This document shows, piece after piece, positions 1 to 8,374 of a DNA stretch of 64,000 nucleotides. Source of the stretch: Neisseria subflava (lineage in GTDB: Bacteria; Pseudomonadota; Gammaproteobacteria; Burkholderiales; Neisseriaceae); NCBI RefSeq assembly GCF_024205705.1, contig NZ_CP073115.1, positions 1,984,001 through 2,048,000 of the forward strand. The letters run 5' to 3'. The translations under genes were made by a program, and so were the position numbers. The notes under the pieces were generated by a model. The model did no database searches. It had not been told where the DNA came from and saw nothing but the letters and a program-made list of their open reading frames with translations. How positions within the stretch are numbered: the first letter of the stretch is position 1; each line of letters starts with the position of its first letter.

Positions 1-123
1 TGCGTGGTTCTGACCACCGATCACGACAAATTCGACTATGACATGATCACCGAACATGCCAAGCTGATTGTCGATACACGCGGCAAATTCCCAGTGAAAA
101 ATCCTAAAGTCATCAAAGCATAA
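1..123 (+). CDS. Nucleotide-sugar dehydrogenase, C-terminal end (partial)
   Basis: Only the last 40 codons are in the window; the frame is open from base 1 to a TAA at 121-123. The peptide carries TTDHDKFDY followed by IVDTRG, which resembles the C-terminal NAD-binding part of UDP-N-acetylglucosamine 6-dehydrogenases of the WbpA/TviB/VipA type. Such enzymes make UDP-uronic acids for capsule or exopolysaccharide. Its place directly upstream of a flippase gene suggests that it supplies a uronic acid precursor to the same locus. The exact sugar cannot be told from this fragment. Confidence 0.75.
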   Translation, partial: CVVLTTDHDKFDYDMITEHAKLIVDTRGKFPVKNPKVIKA

Positions 124-291
124 TCTTGCTTCAGACGCATCCGGCTGCCTCCGGTTTCCCCAGCCGGGACGGCGGCCGGTTTCCCAAGGCCATTTGTTTT
201 TCAGACGGCCTTGGCAAACCGGCAACGGTAACAACGCATACCTTACGAAAAACGCTCAGCTCGAACTTCTGGCCGTCTGAAAACAAATAAT

Positions 292-1719
292 ATGAACGCA
301 AAAAAAATCCTCGGCTACGCATTGGGCCCGGTAGGAAGCGCCGCCTTCGGCCTGCTTTCCCTGCCACTCATCTCATGGTACTTCCCTGCGGAAGACATCG
401 GCCGTATCGTACTCTTGCAGACCATTGCCGGACTGAGCATTCTGCTCTTGGGCTTGGGGCTGGACCAATCCTATATTCGCGACTATTACGCCGTTAAAGA
501 CAAGGCTGCGCTGTTCAAATCCGTTTTTTTATCGCCATTGATTCTAACTGTGGCGGTTGTGGTTTTAGTGTTACTGATAAACGCATCATGGCCGTCTGAA
601 ATCATTTTTGACATCTCCAGTGCAAATTTGGGGATTCTCTTTCTGATTTTCTTGGCCACCACGCTGATTACTCGTTTTTTAGCTCTGATTTTGCGGATGA
701 AAGAGCAGGCATTGGCTTTTTCCGTCAGCCAGCTTGCACCAAAATTCTTGATTTTGGTGTTGGTTTTTGCCGTGATTGCTTCCGGCTTGCCTGCCAATAC
801 CACTTCACTGGTTTTTGCCTACACTGCCGCCCAAGTACTGACCGTTGTACTGCTGATATATCAGCTGCGCCAAGACCTGCAAGCCGTTTCCCATGCGAAA
901 TGGTCGTCCGAGCTACATCGAGACGGCCTGCGCTACGGCCTTCCGCTGGCATTCGGCAACTTGGCCTATTGGGGCCTGACTTCGATTGACCGCTTTGTCC
1001 TCAAGAACATCTCGGGTTTGGACGAGTTGGGTATTTATTCGATGGCGGTCAGCTTTGGTGCCGTCGCCCTGATTTTCCAAAGCGTGTTTTCCACTATTTG
1101 GGCGCCTTTGGTGTTCAAATGGGTAGAAGAAAAAACCAATCTGGATAAAATCGGCGACATCACGCTTTCCATGACCGTCCTCATCAGCGCAATGATTTGC
1201 CTCATCGGGATTTTCTCGCCGATGGCGACTTGGATACTGCCGGAAAAATACACGCAGGTTCAATTTATCCTGCTCTCGTGTATGCTCTTCCCCCTGTTTT
1301 ACACGCTGACTGAAGTCAGCGGCATCGGTTTGAACGTCGTCCGCTCGACTTGGCTGATTACCGTCATCAACATCGTTGCCTTTATCGCCAATACCGCCCT
1401 GCTCTATCTGCTGGTGCCGAAATTCGGTGCAAAAGGTGCGGCTATGGCCAGCGCAACAGCTTTTTGGCTGTTTTTTATCTTTAAAACCGAATTCTCTTCA
1501 CGCCTGTGGCAACCTTTGCCGCGCCTGAAGATTTATACCAATTCAACGCTCTGCCTGATGATCTGCCTTGCCTACACTTGGCTGGGTACGCGCGACAACT
1601 ACATTTGGTTTGCGCTGGCATGGGCAGTCGGACTGGGTTTCCTGTTCCTAAAATACAAACACGCACTATTTGCCGCGACCGAAAAAATCAAAGCCAAATT
1701 AAACCGTTCGGCAAAATAG
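292..1719 (+). CDS. Wzx-like polysaccharide flippase
   Basis: This 475-residue, almost wholly hydrophobic protein has about 12-14 predicted membrane spans and a short basic C-terminus. It resembles the polysaccharide biosynthesis (MATE/MVF-like) flippases that move undecaprenyl-PP-linked repeat units across the inner membrane. The start ATG at 292 sits just after an AG-DUS (upstream GGCCGTCTGAA). It is followed by a Wzy-like polymerase and glycosyltransferases, which supports a Wzx/Wzy-dependent pathway. Pilin-glycan flippases (PglF) belong to the same fold, so a role in protein glycosylation cannot be excluded from this gene alone. Confidence 0.8.
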   Translation: MNAKKILGYALGPVGSAAFGLLSLPLISWYFPAEDIGRIVLLQTIAGLSILLLGLGLDQSYIRDYYAVKDKAALFKSVFLSPLILTVAVVVLVLLINASWPSEIIFDISSANLGILFLIFLATTLITRFLALILRMKEQALAFSVSQLAPKFLILVLVFAVIASGLPANTTSLVFAYTAAQVLTVVLLIYQLRQDLQAVSHAKWSSELHRDGLRYGLPLAFGNLAYWGLTSIDRFVLKNISGLDELGIYSMAVSFGAVALIFQSVFSTIWAPLVFKWVEEKTNLDKIGDITLSMTVLISAMICLIGIFSPMATWILPEKYTQVQFILLSCMLFPLFYTLTEVSGIGLNVVRSTWLITVINIVAFIANTALLYLLVPKFGAKGAAMASATAFWLFFIFKTEFSSRLWQPLPRLKIYTNSTLCLMICLAYTWLGTRDNYIWFALAWAVGLGFLFLKYKHALFAATEKIKAKLNRSAK

Positions 1720-1761
1720 CCAACCTGAGATCCACGTCTCTACGATAACAACAGAACGACC

Positions 1762-3072
1762 ATGAAAATAAAACGTCTGAACTTATACACTTACATCCTA
1801 TACATCATGCTCGCAGCCTATATGCTGGGGCCCGCGCTGTCCTTTAAGGTCGGCGTGCCGCGTATCGACAACCCGTTGACCCTGATATTTGTACTGCTTG
1901 GTTTTGTCGTATTTTTTCTGGAAAGCAAGCATATTCCGCGCAAGATTTTTGCCATGCTCTGCGCCCTGACCGCCATGTGCATCTGGCCTGCCATCCACAT
2001 GGGCATTACGTCGCTAACGCCGACGCAGTACATGGATATTTTGTTTTTTATGGCGGTTCCGGCTTTCTTCTACTTGTTTTACCAAGTATTGAAGCGCGCC
2101 GAAGACCCTTTGAGGACAATTCAGAAGTTCCTCATTGTATTTACGCTGTTTATCGCCGTACCGCCGTTTGTAGAGCTGGCTACCGGGATTCAGTTTGTGA
2201 GTGCCAGCGATGAGTTGGCTATTGATGAAGGTTCGCTCAAAGGCTTGTTCTTTAATCCGAACAACCTTGCCGCCACTGCAGTCTGCCTTGCGCCCGCCAT
2301 TTTGTTTTTCTTCCAACTCCAAGGACGCAAACACAAAGAAAAATTACTGGGCTGGGGTTTGTTCCTGCTATTGGGCATGGCCATTTTCGCCAGTGTATCG
2401 CGTACCGCCATCGGCTGTTATCTGTTGATTTTGCTGGTTTATACAGCCTATCGCAAAAACGGTTTTATTACTGTCGGCGTAGCTGGTTTGCTGGCTTTAG
2501 TGTTGTCGATGATTCCGTCACGCGCGATTGCGGAATTTTTGCTGTCGCTCAACGGCAACCAGTTCTTAGAACGCTTTTCCAGCCGCGTGTACCTCTTCCT
2601 GTACGACTTGGGTAGCGACAACTCCGTGTCCTACCGTCAGGAGATTTACAACTACTTTTGGAATAATCCGCCCCTGCTGCTGACTGGCTACGGTCCTAAA
2701 AACTTCCGCGAATATTTCGGCGGCCATTTGAGCGACAGCTTGGGCTTTGAAAACCCGCACAGCTTCATCATCGAGCTGTATCTGGGTTTCGGCATGATTT
2801 CCTTGCTCGGCTTTATTGCTTTTGCAGCGTTTTATTTCCTTTACACCGCCTCAAACCGCGCAGTAACAGGCAAATCGCGCGTACTGGCTTGGGTTGCCTT
2901 GGGCATTTTCCTGCTGGCCGGTTTTATTCCGTCCACCATTTTGCGTATGCCGTTTATCTGGCTGCCCTGCCTGCTGATTTTTATTTACAGCGTATTTGTT
3001 GCGCCCAAGCTGAAAGATATGGCCGCTTACGCATACAACGAAACACTATACGATACGAAGAAACCATCATGA
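1762..3072 (+). CDS. Wzy-like polymerase / O-antigen ligase family protein
   Basis: A 436-residue membrane protein with about 10-12 spans and a large periplasmic loop between about residues 260 and 330. The loop end contains ENPHSFIIELYLGFGM, the His-plus-acidic signature seen in O-antigen ligase/polymerase (Wzy_C, WaaL) proteins. A second family-like segment is SRTAIGCYL near residue 215. With a flippase upstream and Wza/Wzc downstream, the likely role is polymerising flipped repeat units. A ligase role (PglL-like) is the alternative. Its TGA overlaps the next ATG as ATGA, so translation is probably coupled. Confidence 0.75.
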   Translation: MKIKRLNLYTYILYIMLAAYMLGPALSFKVGVPRIDNPLTLIFVLLGFVVFFLESKHIPRKIFAMLCALTAMCIWPAIHMGITSLTPTQYMDILFFMAVPAFFYLFYQVLKRAEDPLRTIQKFLIVFTLFIAVPPFVELATGIQFVSASDELAIDEGSLKGLFFNPNNLAATAVCLAPAILFFFQLQGRKHKEKLLGWGLFLLLGMAIFASVSRTAIGCYLLILLVYTAYRKNGFITVGVAGLLALVLSMIPSRAIAEFLLSLNGNQFLERFSSRVYLFLYDLGSDNSVSYRQEIYNYFWNNPPLLLTGYGPKNFREYFGGHLSDSLGFENPHSFIIELYLGFGMISLLGFIAFAAFYFLYTASNRAVTGKSRVLAWVALGIFLLAGFIPSTILRMPFIWLPCLLIFIYSVFVAPKLKDMAAYAYNETLYDTKKPS

Positions 3073-4139
3073 AAATCATCCTGACTACCTCCATGTCCGG
3101 CCTCGGTGGCACTGAAAACGCCACTTTCCGCCTCGGCCGCCTGCTCAAACAACGCGGACACGATATCGTATTGGCCTCTTCAGACGGCCCTTTGATTCAG
3201 GAAGCGCAAGCATTGGGCATCCGTTGGCAGCCGATCGATTTTTACCAAGGCGGTCTTTTGGGTTACGTCAAAGGCATGTTTGCCTATATGAAACTGCTGA
3301 AAAAAGAGAAACCTGATGTGATTCACTGCCAAATGGCGCGTATCGTTCCGGCCTGCGCCATTGCGGCCAAGTTCGCTTCGCCGAAAACCAAAGTGTTCTA
3401 CCACGCGCGCGGCCTTGATCCAGAAACTTATCCAAAAATTGCCAAGCTTTTCGACAAGCTGGGCGTTTACATCATCGGCAACTGCAAACACGAACGAGAA
3501 AAACTCATCCGTTACGGTTTCCCTGCCAACCGCATCACCTACACTTACAACGCCCTGCACAAAGCGGATTTCGTTCCTGAAAAAACAGTCAAAGACTATG
3601 TCCAACTGGGCACGCTTTCCCGTTTGGACACCGTCCGCGCCGTGCATCTGATGTTGGATATTTTGAAGAAAATGATTGACCGCGGTATGCCTGTACGCCT
3701 CAACGTTGCAGGTATCGGCGAAGAAATGGACAACCTCAAAGCCCAAGCCAAACGTTTGGACATTGAAGACAAAGTCACCTTCCTTGGCGGTGTCCGCGAC
3801 TTGACCGGCTACTTCAAAGAAGTCGATATTTTGGTGAACACGCCGCATTGCGTAGGCGACCACGGCGCAGGTGTCGGCAACAATATTTTGGAAGCCGGCC
3901 TTTACGACACGCCTGTCGTGACCTACAACATGGCGGGCATTTCCGAAATGGTCATCACCGGCCAAACCGGCTACTGCATTCCTTTCGGCGATGACGAAGC
4001 TTTTATCGAAGCCGTCGATACACTCATCAAGCATCCGGAGTTGCGCGGTCAAATGGGCAAAGCCCTGCACAAACATGTCGAAACCTTATGCTCCGACGAC
4101 GAAATCTACCGCACCACCATGGCTGCGTACGAAATGTAA
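3069..4139 (+). CDS. Glycosyltransferase family 4
   Basis: This is a 356-residue cytoplasmic GT-B glycosyltransferase. The N-terminus has the donor-fold glycine loop MSGLGGTENATFRLGRLL. The C-terminal half has NNILEAGLYDTPVV, where the E residues fit the GT4 EX7E region. The start at 3069 is preferred over longer in-frame starts because it overlaps the upstream stop (ATGA) and gives the usual GT4 N-terminus. It probably adds one sugar of the repeat unit on undecaprenyl-PP. Donor and linkage cannot be predicted. Confidence 0.85.
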   Translation: MKIILTTSMSGLGGTENATFRLGRLLKQRGHDIVLASSDGPLIQEAQALGIRWQPIDFYQGGLLGYVKGMFAYMKLLKKEKPDVIHCQMARIVPACAIAAKFASPKTKVFYHARGLDPETYPKIAKLFDKLGVYIIGNCKHEREKLIRYGFPANRITYTYNALHKADFVPEKTVKDYVQLGTLSRLDTVRAVHLMLDILKKMIDRGMPVRLNVAGIGEEMDNLKAQAKRLDIEDKVTFLGGVRDLTGYFKEVDILVNTPHCVGDHGAGVGNNILEAGLYDTPVVTYNMAGISEMVITGQTGYCIPFGDDEAFIEAVDTLIKHPELRGQMGKALHKHVETLCSDDEIYRTTMAAYEM

Positions 4140-4152
4140 GGCCGTCTGAAAC

Positions 4153-5325
4153 ATGAACATTACCATCGTCGCCCCTTATTGCTCGCTGCCGTCCGAGCCG
4201 CATTTCAACCGCTTCTGGTATCTTGCCGAGCTGTTGTCGCAGTCGCATGACGTGTTGCTGATTACCAGCAACTTCAAGCACTACGACAAATCTTTCAGAC
4301 GGCCTGAAGATGCCGAGGCCGCCTCACAAGGCCGTCTGAAAGTCATGCTGTTGGAAGAAAGCGGATACAGCAAAAATGTGTCTTTGGGACGCGTGACCAG
4401 TCATCACCGCTTCGTCAAACATTTTGAAAAATGGTTGGAAAACTGCCGTCCGGGCGAACAAAACGTCGTCTTTTCCGCCTATCCGCTGATTGCCACCAAC
4501 CTGCTGTTGGGCAAGCACAAGGCGCGTTTGGGTTACAAACTGATTGTCGATGTGCAGGACGTATGGCCGGAATCTTTCTCCTCAGTCGTACCGTTTTTGA
4601 AAAAAGTACCGCACAACCTGCTGCCCTTTGCTTCACGAGCCAACCAAGCCTACCGCTATGCCGACGCGCTGGTTGCCGTATCGCAGACCTATCTCGACCG
4701 CGCCAAAGAAGCCAATCCGAACGTACCCGGCGAAGTCGTCTATATCGGTGCTGATTTTCCGAAACTTGATGCCGCGCCTGCCAAAGATTTTGGCGACGAC
4801 AAAACCCGCTTTTTCTACTTGGGCACGCTCAGTTACAGCTATGACGTGGAAACCGTGTGCAAAGGCGTTCGCAAGCTGTTGGACGCCGGCGAAAACGTCG
4901 AGTTGCACATCATGGGCGGCGGCCCCGATTTGGACAGGCTCAAACAATACGCCTGCGACGGCATCAAGTTCTACGGCTACATTCCTTATGCCGAAATGAT
5001 GTCGGTCGCCAAGGGCTGCGACATTTCCGTCAACGCCATCCACTCTTACGCCATGCAGTCGATTACCAACAAACTCTCCGACTATATGGCTTTGCAAAAA
5101 CCGATTCTGAACAGCCAGGTCAACGACGAAGTTGCCGAAGTCCTTACCCTGCTGCCGCATGCGAACTACCGTTCTGGCGATGTGGACGGTTTCGTTCAAG
5201 CCGCCAAAGATATTTTGAAGCGCAAAAACGATCCTGTTCAGTCCGAAGAAATCGTCCGCCGCTTCAAACGCGACGTTGCCTATCAAAAAATCGTCAACCT
5301 GATTGAAAGATTAGCTCATGAATAA
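4153..5325 (+). CDS. Glycosyltransferase family 4, WbuB-like
   Basis: This 390-residue protein starts just after a DUS (GGCCGTCTGAAAC before the ATG). The N-terminus (SLPSEPHFNRFWYLAELL, then DVLLITSNF) matches the WbuB-type GT4 proteins common in O-antigen and capsule clusters. The C-terminal donor domain contains FFYLGTLSYSYDVETV and YADALVAVS. It probably builds the repeat unit next to the enzyme encoded at 3069. Its last 8 bases overlap the next gene. Two internal DUS copies lie near 4296 and 4329. Confidence 0.8.
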   Translation: MNITIVAPYCSLPSEPHFNRFWYLAELLSQSHDVLLITSNFKHYDKSFRRPEDAEAASQGRLKVMLLEESGYSKNVSLGRVTSHHRFVKHFEKWLENCRPGEQNVVFSAYPLIATNLLLGKHKARLGYKLIVDVQDVWPESFSSVVPFLKKVPHNLLPFASRANQAYRYADALVAVSQTYLDRAKEANPNVPGEVVYIGADFPKLDAAPAKDFGDDKTRFFYLGTLSYSYDVETVCKGVRKLLDAGENVELHIMGGGPDLDRLKQYACDGIKFYGYIPYAEMMSVAKGCDISVNAIHSYAMQSITNKLSDYMALQKPILNSQVNDEVAEVLTLLPHANYRSGDVDGFVQAAKDILKRKNDPVQSEEIVRRFKRDVAYQKIVNLIERLAHE

Positions 5326-5935
5326 ATTTTTCAAACGCCTGTTTGACATTGTTGCCTCCGCTTCAGGGCTGATTATCCTGTCGCCTGTGTTTTTGATTTT
5401 GGTGTACCTCATCCGCAAAAACCTAGGCTCGCCCGTGTTCTTCATCCAAGAGCGGCCGGGCAAGGATGGCAAGCCGTTTAAAATGATTAAATTCCGCTCC
5501 ATGCGCGATGCAATCGATAAAGACGGCAACCCACTGCCGGACAGTGAACGCCTGACCGATTTCGGCAAAAAATTACGTGCCACCAGTTTGGACGAACTTC
5601 CTGAATTATGGAATGTCTTAAAAGGCGAGATGAGTCTAGTTGGCCCTCGTCCGCTGCTGATGCACTACCTGCCGTTGTACAACGACTTCCAAAACCGCCG
5701 CCACGAAATGAAACCGGGCGTGACCGGTTGGGCGCAAGTCAATGGCCGCAACGCCATTTCATGGGATGAAAAATTCGCCCATGATGTTTGGTACATCGAC
5801 AACTTTAGCTTTTGGCTGGATATAAAAATTTTGTTCCTGACAGTTAAAAAAGTCTTCGTCAAAGAAGGCATCTCAGCCGAAGGGGAAGCCACAATGCCTT
5901 ATTTCACGGGTAACAAAACTGATGAAAAAAAATAA
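5318..5935 (+). CDS. Initiating phosphoglycosyl transferase (PglC/WcaJ-like)
   Basis: A 205-residue monotopic phosphoglycosyl transferase, the short form like Campylobacter PglC. It has an N-terminal re-entrant membrane helix (FKRLFDIVASASGLIILSP), then FKMIKFRSM, the catalytic Asp-Glu pair in TSLDELPELWNVLKGEMS and the SLVGPRPL motif. The family moves a sugar-1-phosphate from a UDP-sugar to undecaprenyl phosphate, starting the repeat unit. PglC-type enzymes often prefer UDP-diacetamido- or 4-amino-modified sugars, which fits the dehydratase, aminotransferase and formyltransferase genes downstream. The start overlaps the previous gene by 8 bases (ATGAATAA). Confidence 0.88.
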   Translation: MNKFFKRLFDIVASASGLIILSPVFLILVYLIRKNLGSPVFFIQERPGKDGKPFKMIKFRSMRDAIDKDGNPLPDSERLTDFGKKLRATSLDELPELWNVLKGEMSLVGPRPLLMHYLPLYNDFQNRRHEMKPGVTGWAQVNGRNAISWDEKFAHDVWYIDNFSFWLDIKILFLTVKKVFVKEGISAEGEATMPYFTGNKTDEKK

Positions 5936-6896
5936 TATACTGATTCTGTCGGCAGGTCGCCGTGTCGAATTGGTGCAGGACTTTCAAACCGAAGCCGCAC
6001 GTTTTTCAGACGGCATCGGCGTTTTTGCCACTGACCTCAACCCCCACATGTCTTCTGCCTGCCATGTTGCCGACCAAGCTTTCAGCGTACCGCGTATCGA
6101 TGCAGCCGAATACATTGACAGCATTTTCCAGCTGGCCAAACAACACGACATCGGTCTGATTGTGCCAACCATCGATACCGAGCTGCTCAAACTGGCTGAA
6201 GCACGCGACCGTTTTGAAGCTGAAGGAATACATATTGTCATTTCTGATGCAAAACTGATTACCCTGTGCCGCGACAAGCGCCTGACCGCAGGCCTGTTTG
6301 CACAATACAGCATCCGTTCGCCTGAAATTTACGAACGTGACCGCTTGGTTTTCCCATGTTTTGCCAAGCCTTATGACGGCAGCCGCGCCATCGGTGCGAA
6401 AAAAATCAACACACCGGCTGATTTGACTGTCGACATTACCGAAGACCCGAAAATGATGTTCGCCCAATACATCGATATCGAGAATACTTTCTCCGAGTTT
6501 ACCGTCGATATGTATTACGACCGTCAAGGCCGTCTGAAATGCGCCATTCCTCGCGAACGTTTGGAAGTGCGCACCGGTGAAGTCAGCAAAGGCGCAACCC
6601 GACGCAATGCCCTGTATGAGGAGCTGATTGAAAAAATGGCCGTATTGGAAGGCGCACGCGGCTGCATTACCGCGCAATTCTTCGTCAGCAAAACCGACAG
6701 CACAACCTACGGTGTGGAAATTAACCCGCGCTTCGGCGGCGGTTTTCCACTGACTTACGCCGCAGGCGGCAACTATCCGGGCTGGCTGATTCAAGAATAC
6801 ATCGGCGGCCAAGACGTCCCCTTCTCCGACGACTGGGAAAACAATTTAATCATGCTTCGTTACGATGCTAAAGTTTTGGTAAGAGAACATGATTAA
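5922..6896 (+). CDS. ATP-grasp ligase, carbamoyl-phosphate-synthase-like
   Basis: A 324-residue ATP-grasp protein. The N-terminus is a nucleotide-binding-like fold (ILILSAGRRVELV), followed by an ATP-grasp domain with FAKPYDGSRAIGAKK (phosphate-binding lysine and glycine-rich loop) and a metal-binding VEINPRFGGGFPLTYAAGG near residues 266-285. Members of this group recur in capsule and O-antigen clusters and form amide or peptide-like bonds. The precise acceptor here is unknown. PglB2 of Neisseria carries an ATP-grasp domain that adds glycerate to an amino sugar, so a sugar N-acylation role is a reasonable inference. The gene overlaps both neighbours. Confidence 0.75.
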   Translation: MKKNNILILSAGRRVELVQDFQTEAARFSDGIGVFATDLNPHMSSACHVADQAFSVPRIDAAEYIDSIFQLAKQHDIGLIVPTIDTELLKLAEARDRFEAEGIHIVISDAKLITLCRDKRLTAGLFAQYSIRSPEIYERDRLVFPCFAKPYDGSRAIGAKKINTPADLTVDITEDPKMMFAQYIDIENTFSEFTVDMYYDRQGRLKCAIPRERLEVRTGEVSKGATRRNALYEELIEKMAVLEGARGCITAQFFVSKTDSTTYGVEINPRFGGGFPLTYAAGGNYPGWLIQEYIGGQDVPFSDDWENNLIMLRYDAKVLVREHD

Positions 6897-7581
6897 GCCG
6901 GAAGAATCCGTCATCGTCTTTGATCTTGACGATACGCTTTACTCTGAGTACGACTACAAATGCTCTGGAATACAGGCAGTTGTAGGGATAATTACGTCGC
7001 TTTACCCGCAATATGATGCCGACGTACTAAATGAAATTGTAGACAATAAAAGTAAAGACTGGCTCAACAATTTGTGTCATCATTGCAAATTAAACGAACT
7101 AGAGAAACAATCACTTTTGTGGCAATATCGACTACACCGACCTGTTATCCGACCCTATGTCGAACCGTCTTTTTTACGGAAGCTGATGCGCCCTTTTGCC
7201 GCACGCGCCCTGATTACAGACGGCCGCAGTCTGACACAGCGTTTGAAAATACAGGCCTTGGGTTTGACCGATTTGTTTGACGACATTTTGATTTCAGAAG
7301 CCATGCAATCGGAAAAACCCGACGATAAGCGTTTTGTCTTCCTGCAAAACAAATATCCGGCTGCAAAACGTTTCATCTACATCGGCGACAACATCAAAAA
7401 AGATTTTGTCGCACCCAACAAACTGGGTTGGCTCTCCATAGGCATCATGCCTAAGCCGCACAATATTCATCAAGCCGAGCCCGAGCAATACGGTCGTGAA
7501 TACCAGCCTACCCTTTGGATAAACACCCTGGAAGAATTGACTACACTGACAACTTCCGCCACCGAAAAAGCAAATGCATAA
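6889..7581 (+). CDS. HAD-family hydrolase
   Basis: A 230-residue haloacid dehalogenase fold phosphatase. Motif I is FDLDDTLYSE (nucleophile Asp12, Asp14), motif II is in ALITDGRS, the motif III lysine is in SEKPDDKRF and motif IV is YIGDNIKKDF. It overlaps the upstream ATP-grasp gene by 8 bases (ATGATTAA), so the two products probably act in sequence, for example with the HAD enzyme removing a phosphate from an ATP-grasp substrate or product. Bases about 6940-7130 are clearly more AT-rich than the rest of the gene and its neighbours. Confidence 0.8.
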   Translation: MIKPEESVIVFDLDDTLYSEYDYKCSGIQAVVGIITSLYPQYDADVLNEIVDNKSKDWLNNLCHHCKLNELEKQSLLWQYRLHRPVIRPYVEPSFLRKLMRPFAARALITDGRSLTQRLKIQALGLTDLFDDILISEAMQSEKPDDKRFVFLQNKYPAAKRFIYIGDNIKKDFVAPNKLGWLSIGIMPKPHNIHQAEPEQYGREYQPTLWINTLEELTTLTTSATEKANA

Positions 7582-7594
7582 GGGACATTTCTCC

Positions 7595-8374
7595 ATGAAA
7601 ATCTTATTTATGGGTCGCAAACAGGTTTCCGCCAACCTGCTTCGTTTTTTGACCAAACAAGACCATATCGAAATCGTCGGCGTCTTGACCGACAGCCATC
7701 TGCAAGGCTCGCCGACCACGGCCGCCGCACAGGAATTGGGCTTGCCCCTGTACACCTTCGATACGGCTTTGGAAGCAATGCGAGAAGGCCGTCTGAAATA
7801 CGATTTGGGCTTGTCCGTCCTTTACTGGCGCAAGCTGCGTGATGAATTCCTGAGCATTCCGACTTTAGGCACGATCAACTTCCACCCTGCGCTGTTGCCC
7901 GAATACAAAGGCACAGGCGGCTACAATCTGGCCATCATGGACGAGTTGAACGAATGGGGCAATACCGCCCACTACGTCGATGCTTCCATCGATACCGGTG
8001 AAATCATCGAAGTGGACCGTTTCCCTATCGACGCCGAAACAGAAACCGCCCAATCGCTTGAACGCAAAACCATGCAGGCATTGGAAGATTTCGCACGACG
8101 CATCATCACCCGCGCCATCGAGTCGAAAACCAAATTGCCAACCACGCCAAACATCGGTGGCCGCTACGTCAGCCGTGACGAAATGGAAGCCATGAAGCAA
8201 ATCCGCGACGGCGACAATATCGAGAAGAAAATCCGCGCCTTCTGGTTCCCTCCTTACGACGGCGCATACGTCGAAATCAACGGTCAGAAATACACCCTGA
8301 TCAACCGCCAACTGCTGGAAGAAATCGCCCCCAAAGGCTCAACCAGTCTTTTCGCAGGAAAAACAAATGCTTAA
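7595..8374 (+). CDS. Sugar N-formyltransferase (formyl-THF dependent)
   Basis: A 259-residue formyltransferase-fold protein. The catalytic NxH-P-LLP loop is NFHPALLPEYKG (Asn95, His97) and the conserved Asp is in ASIDTGEII (about Asp133). This is the Asn-His-Asp triad of the Met-tRNA formyltransferase/ArnA/sugar N-formyltransferase group. With an aminotransferase next to it, the probable reaction is transfer of formyl from N10-formyltetrahydrofolate to the amino group of a nucleotide-linked amino sugar. The start at 7595 begins with the usual MKILFMG strand and has AAGGGA upstream. An earlier ATG at 7574 overlaps the HAD stop and is also possible. Confidence 0.85.
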   Translation: MKILFMGRKQVSANLLRFLTKQDHIEIVGVLTDSHLQGSPTTAAAQELGLPLYTFDTALEAMREGRLKYDLGLSVLYWRKLRDEFLSIPTLGTINFHPALLPEYKGTGGYNLAIMDELNEWGNTAHYVDASIDTGEIIEVDRFPIDAETETAQSLERKTMQALEDFARRIITRAIESKTKLPTTPNIGGRYVSRDEMEAMKQIRDGDNIEKKIRAFWFPPYDGAYVEINGQKYTLINRQLLEEIAPKGSTSLFAGKTNA

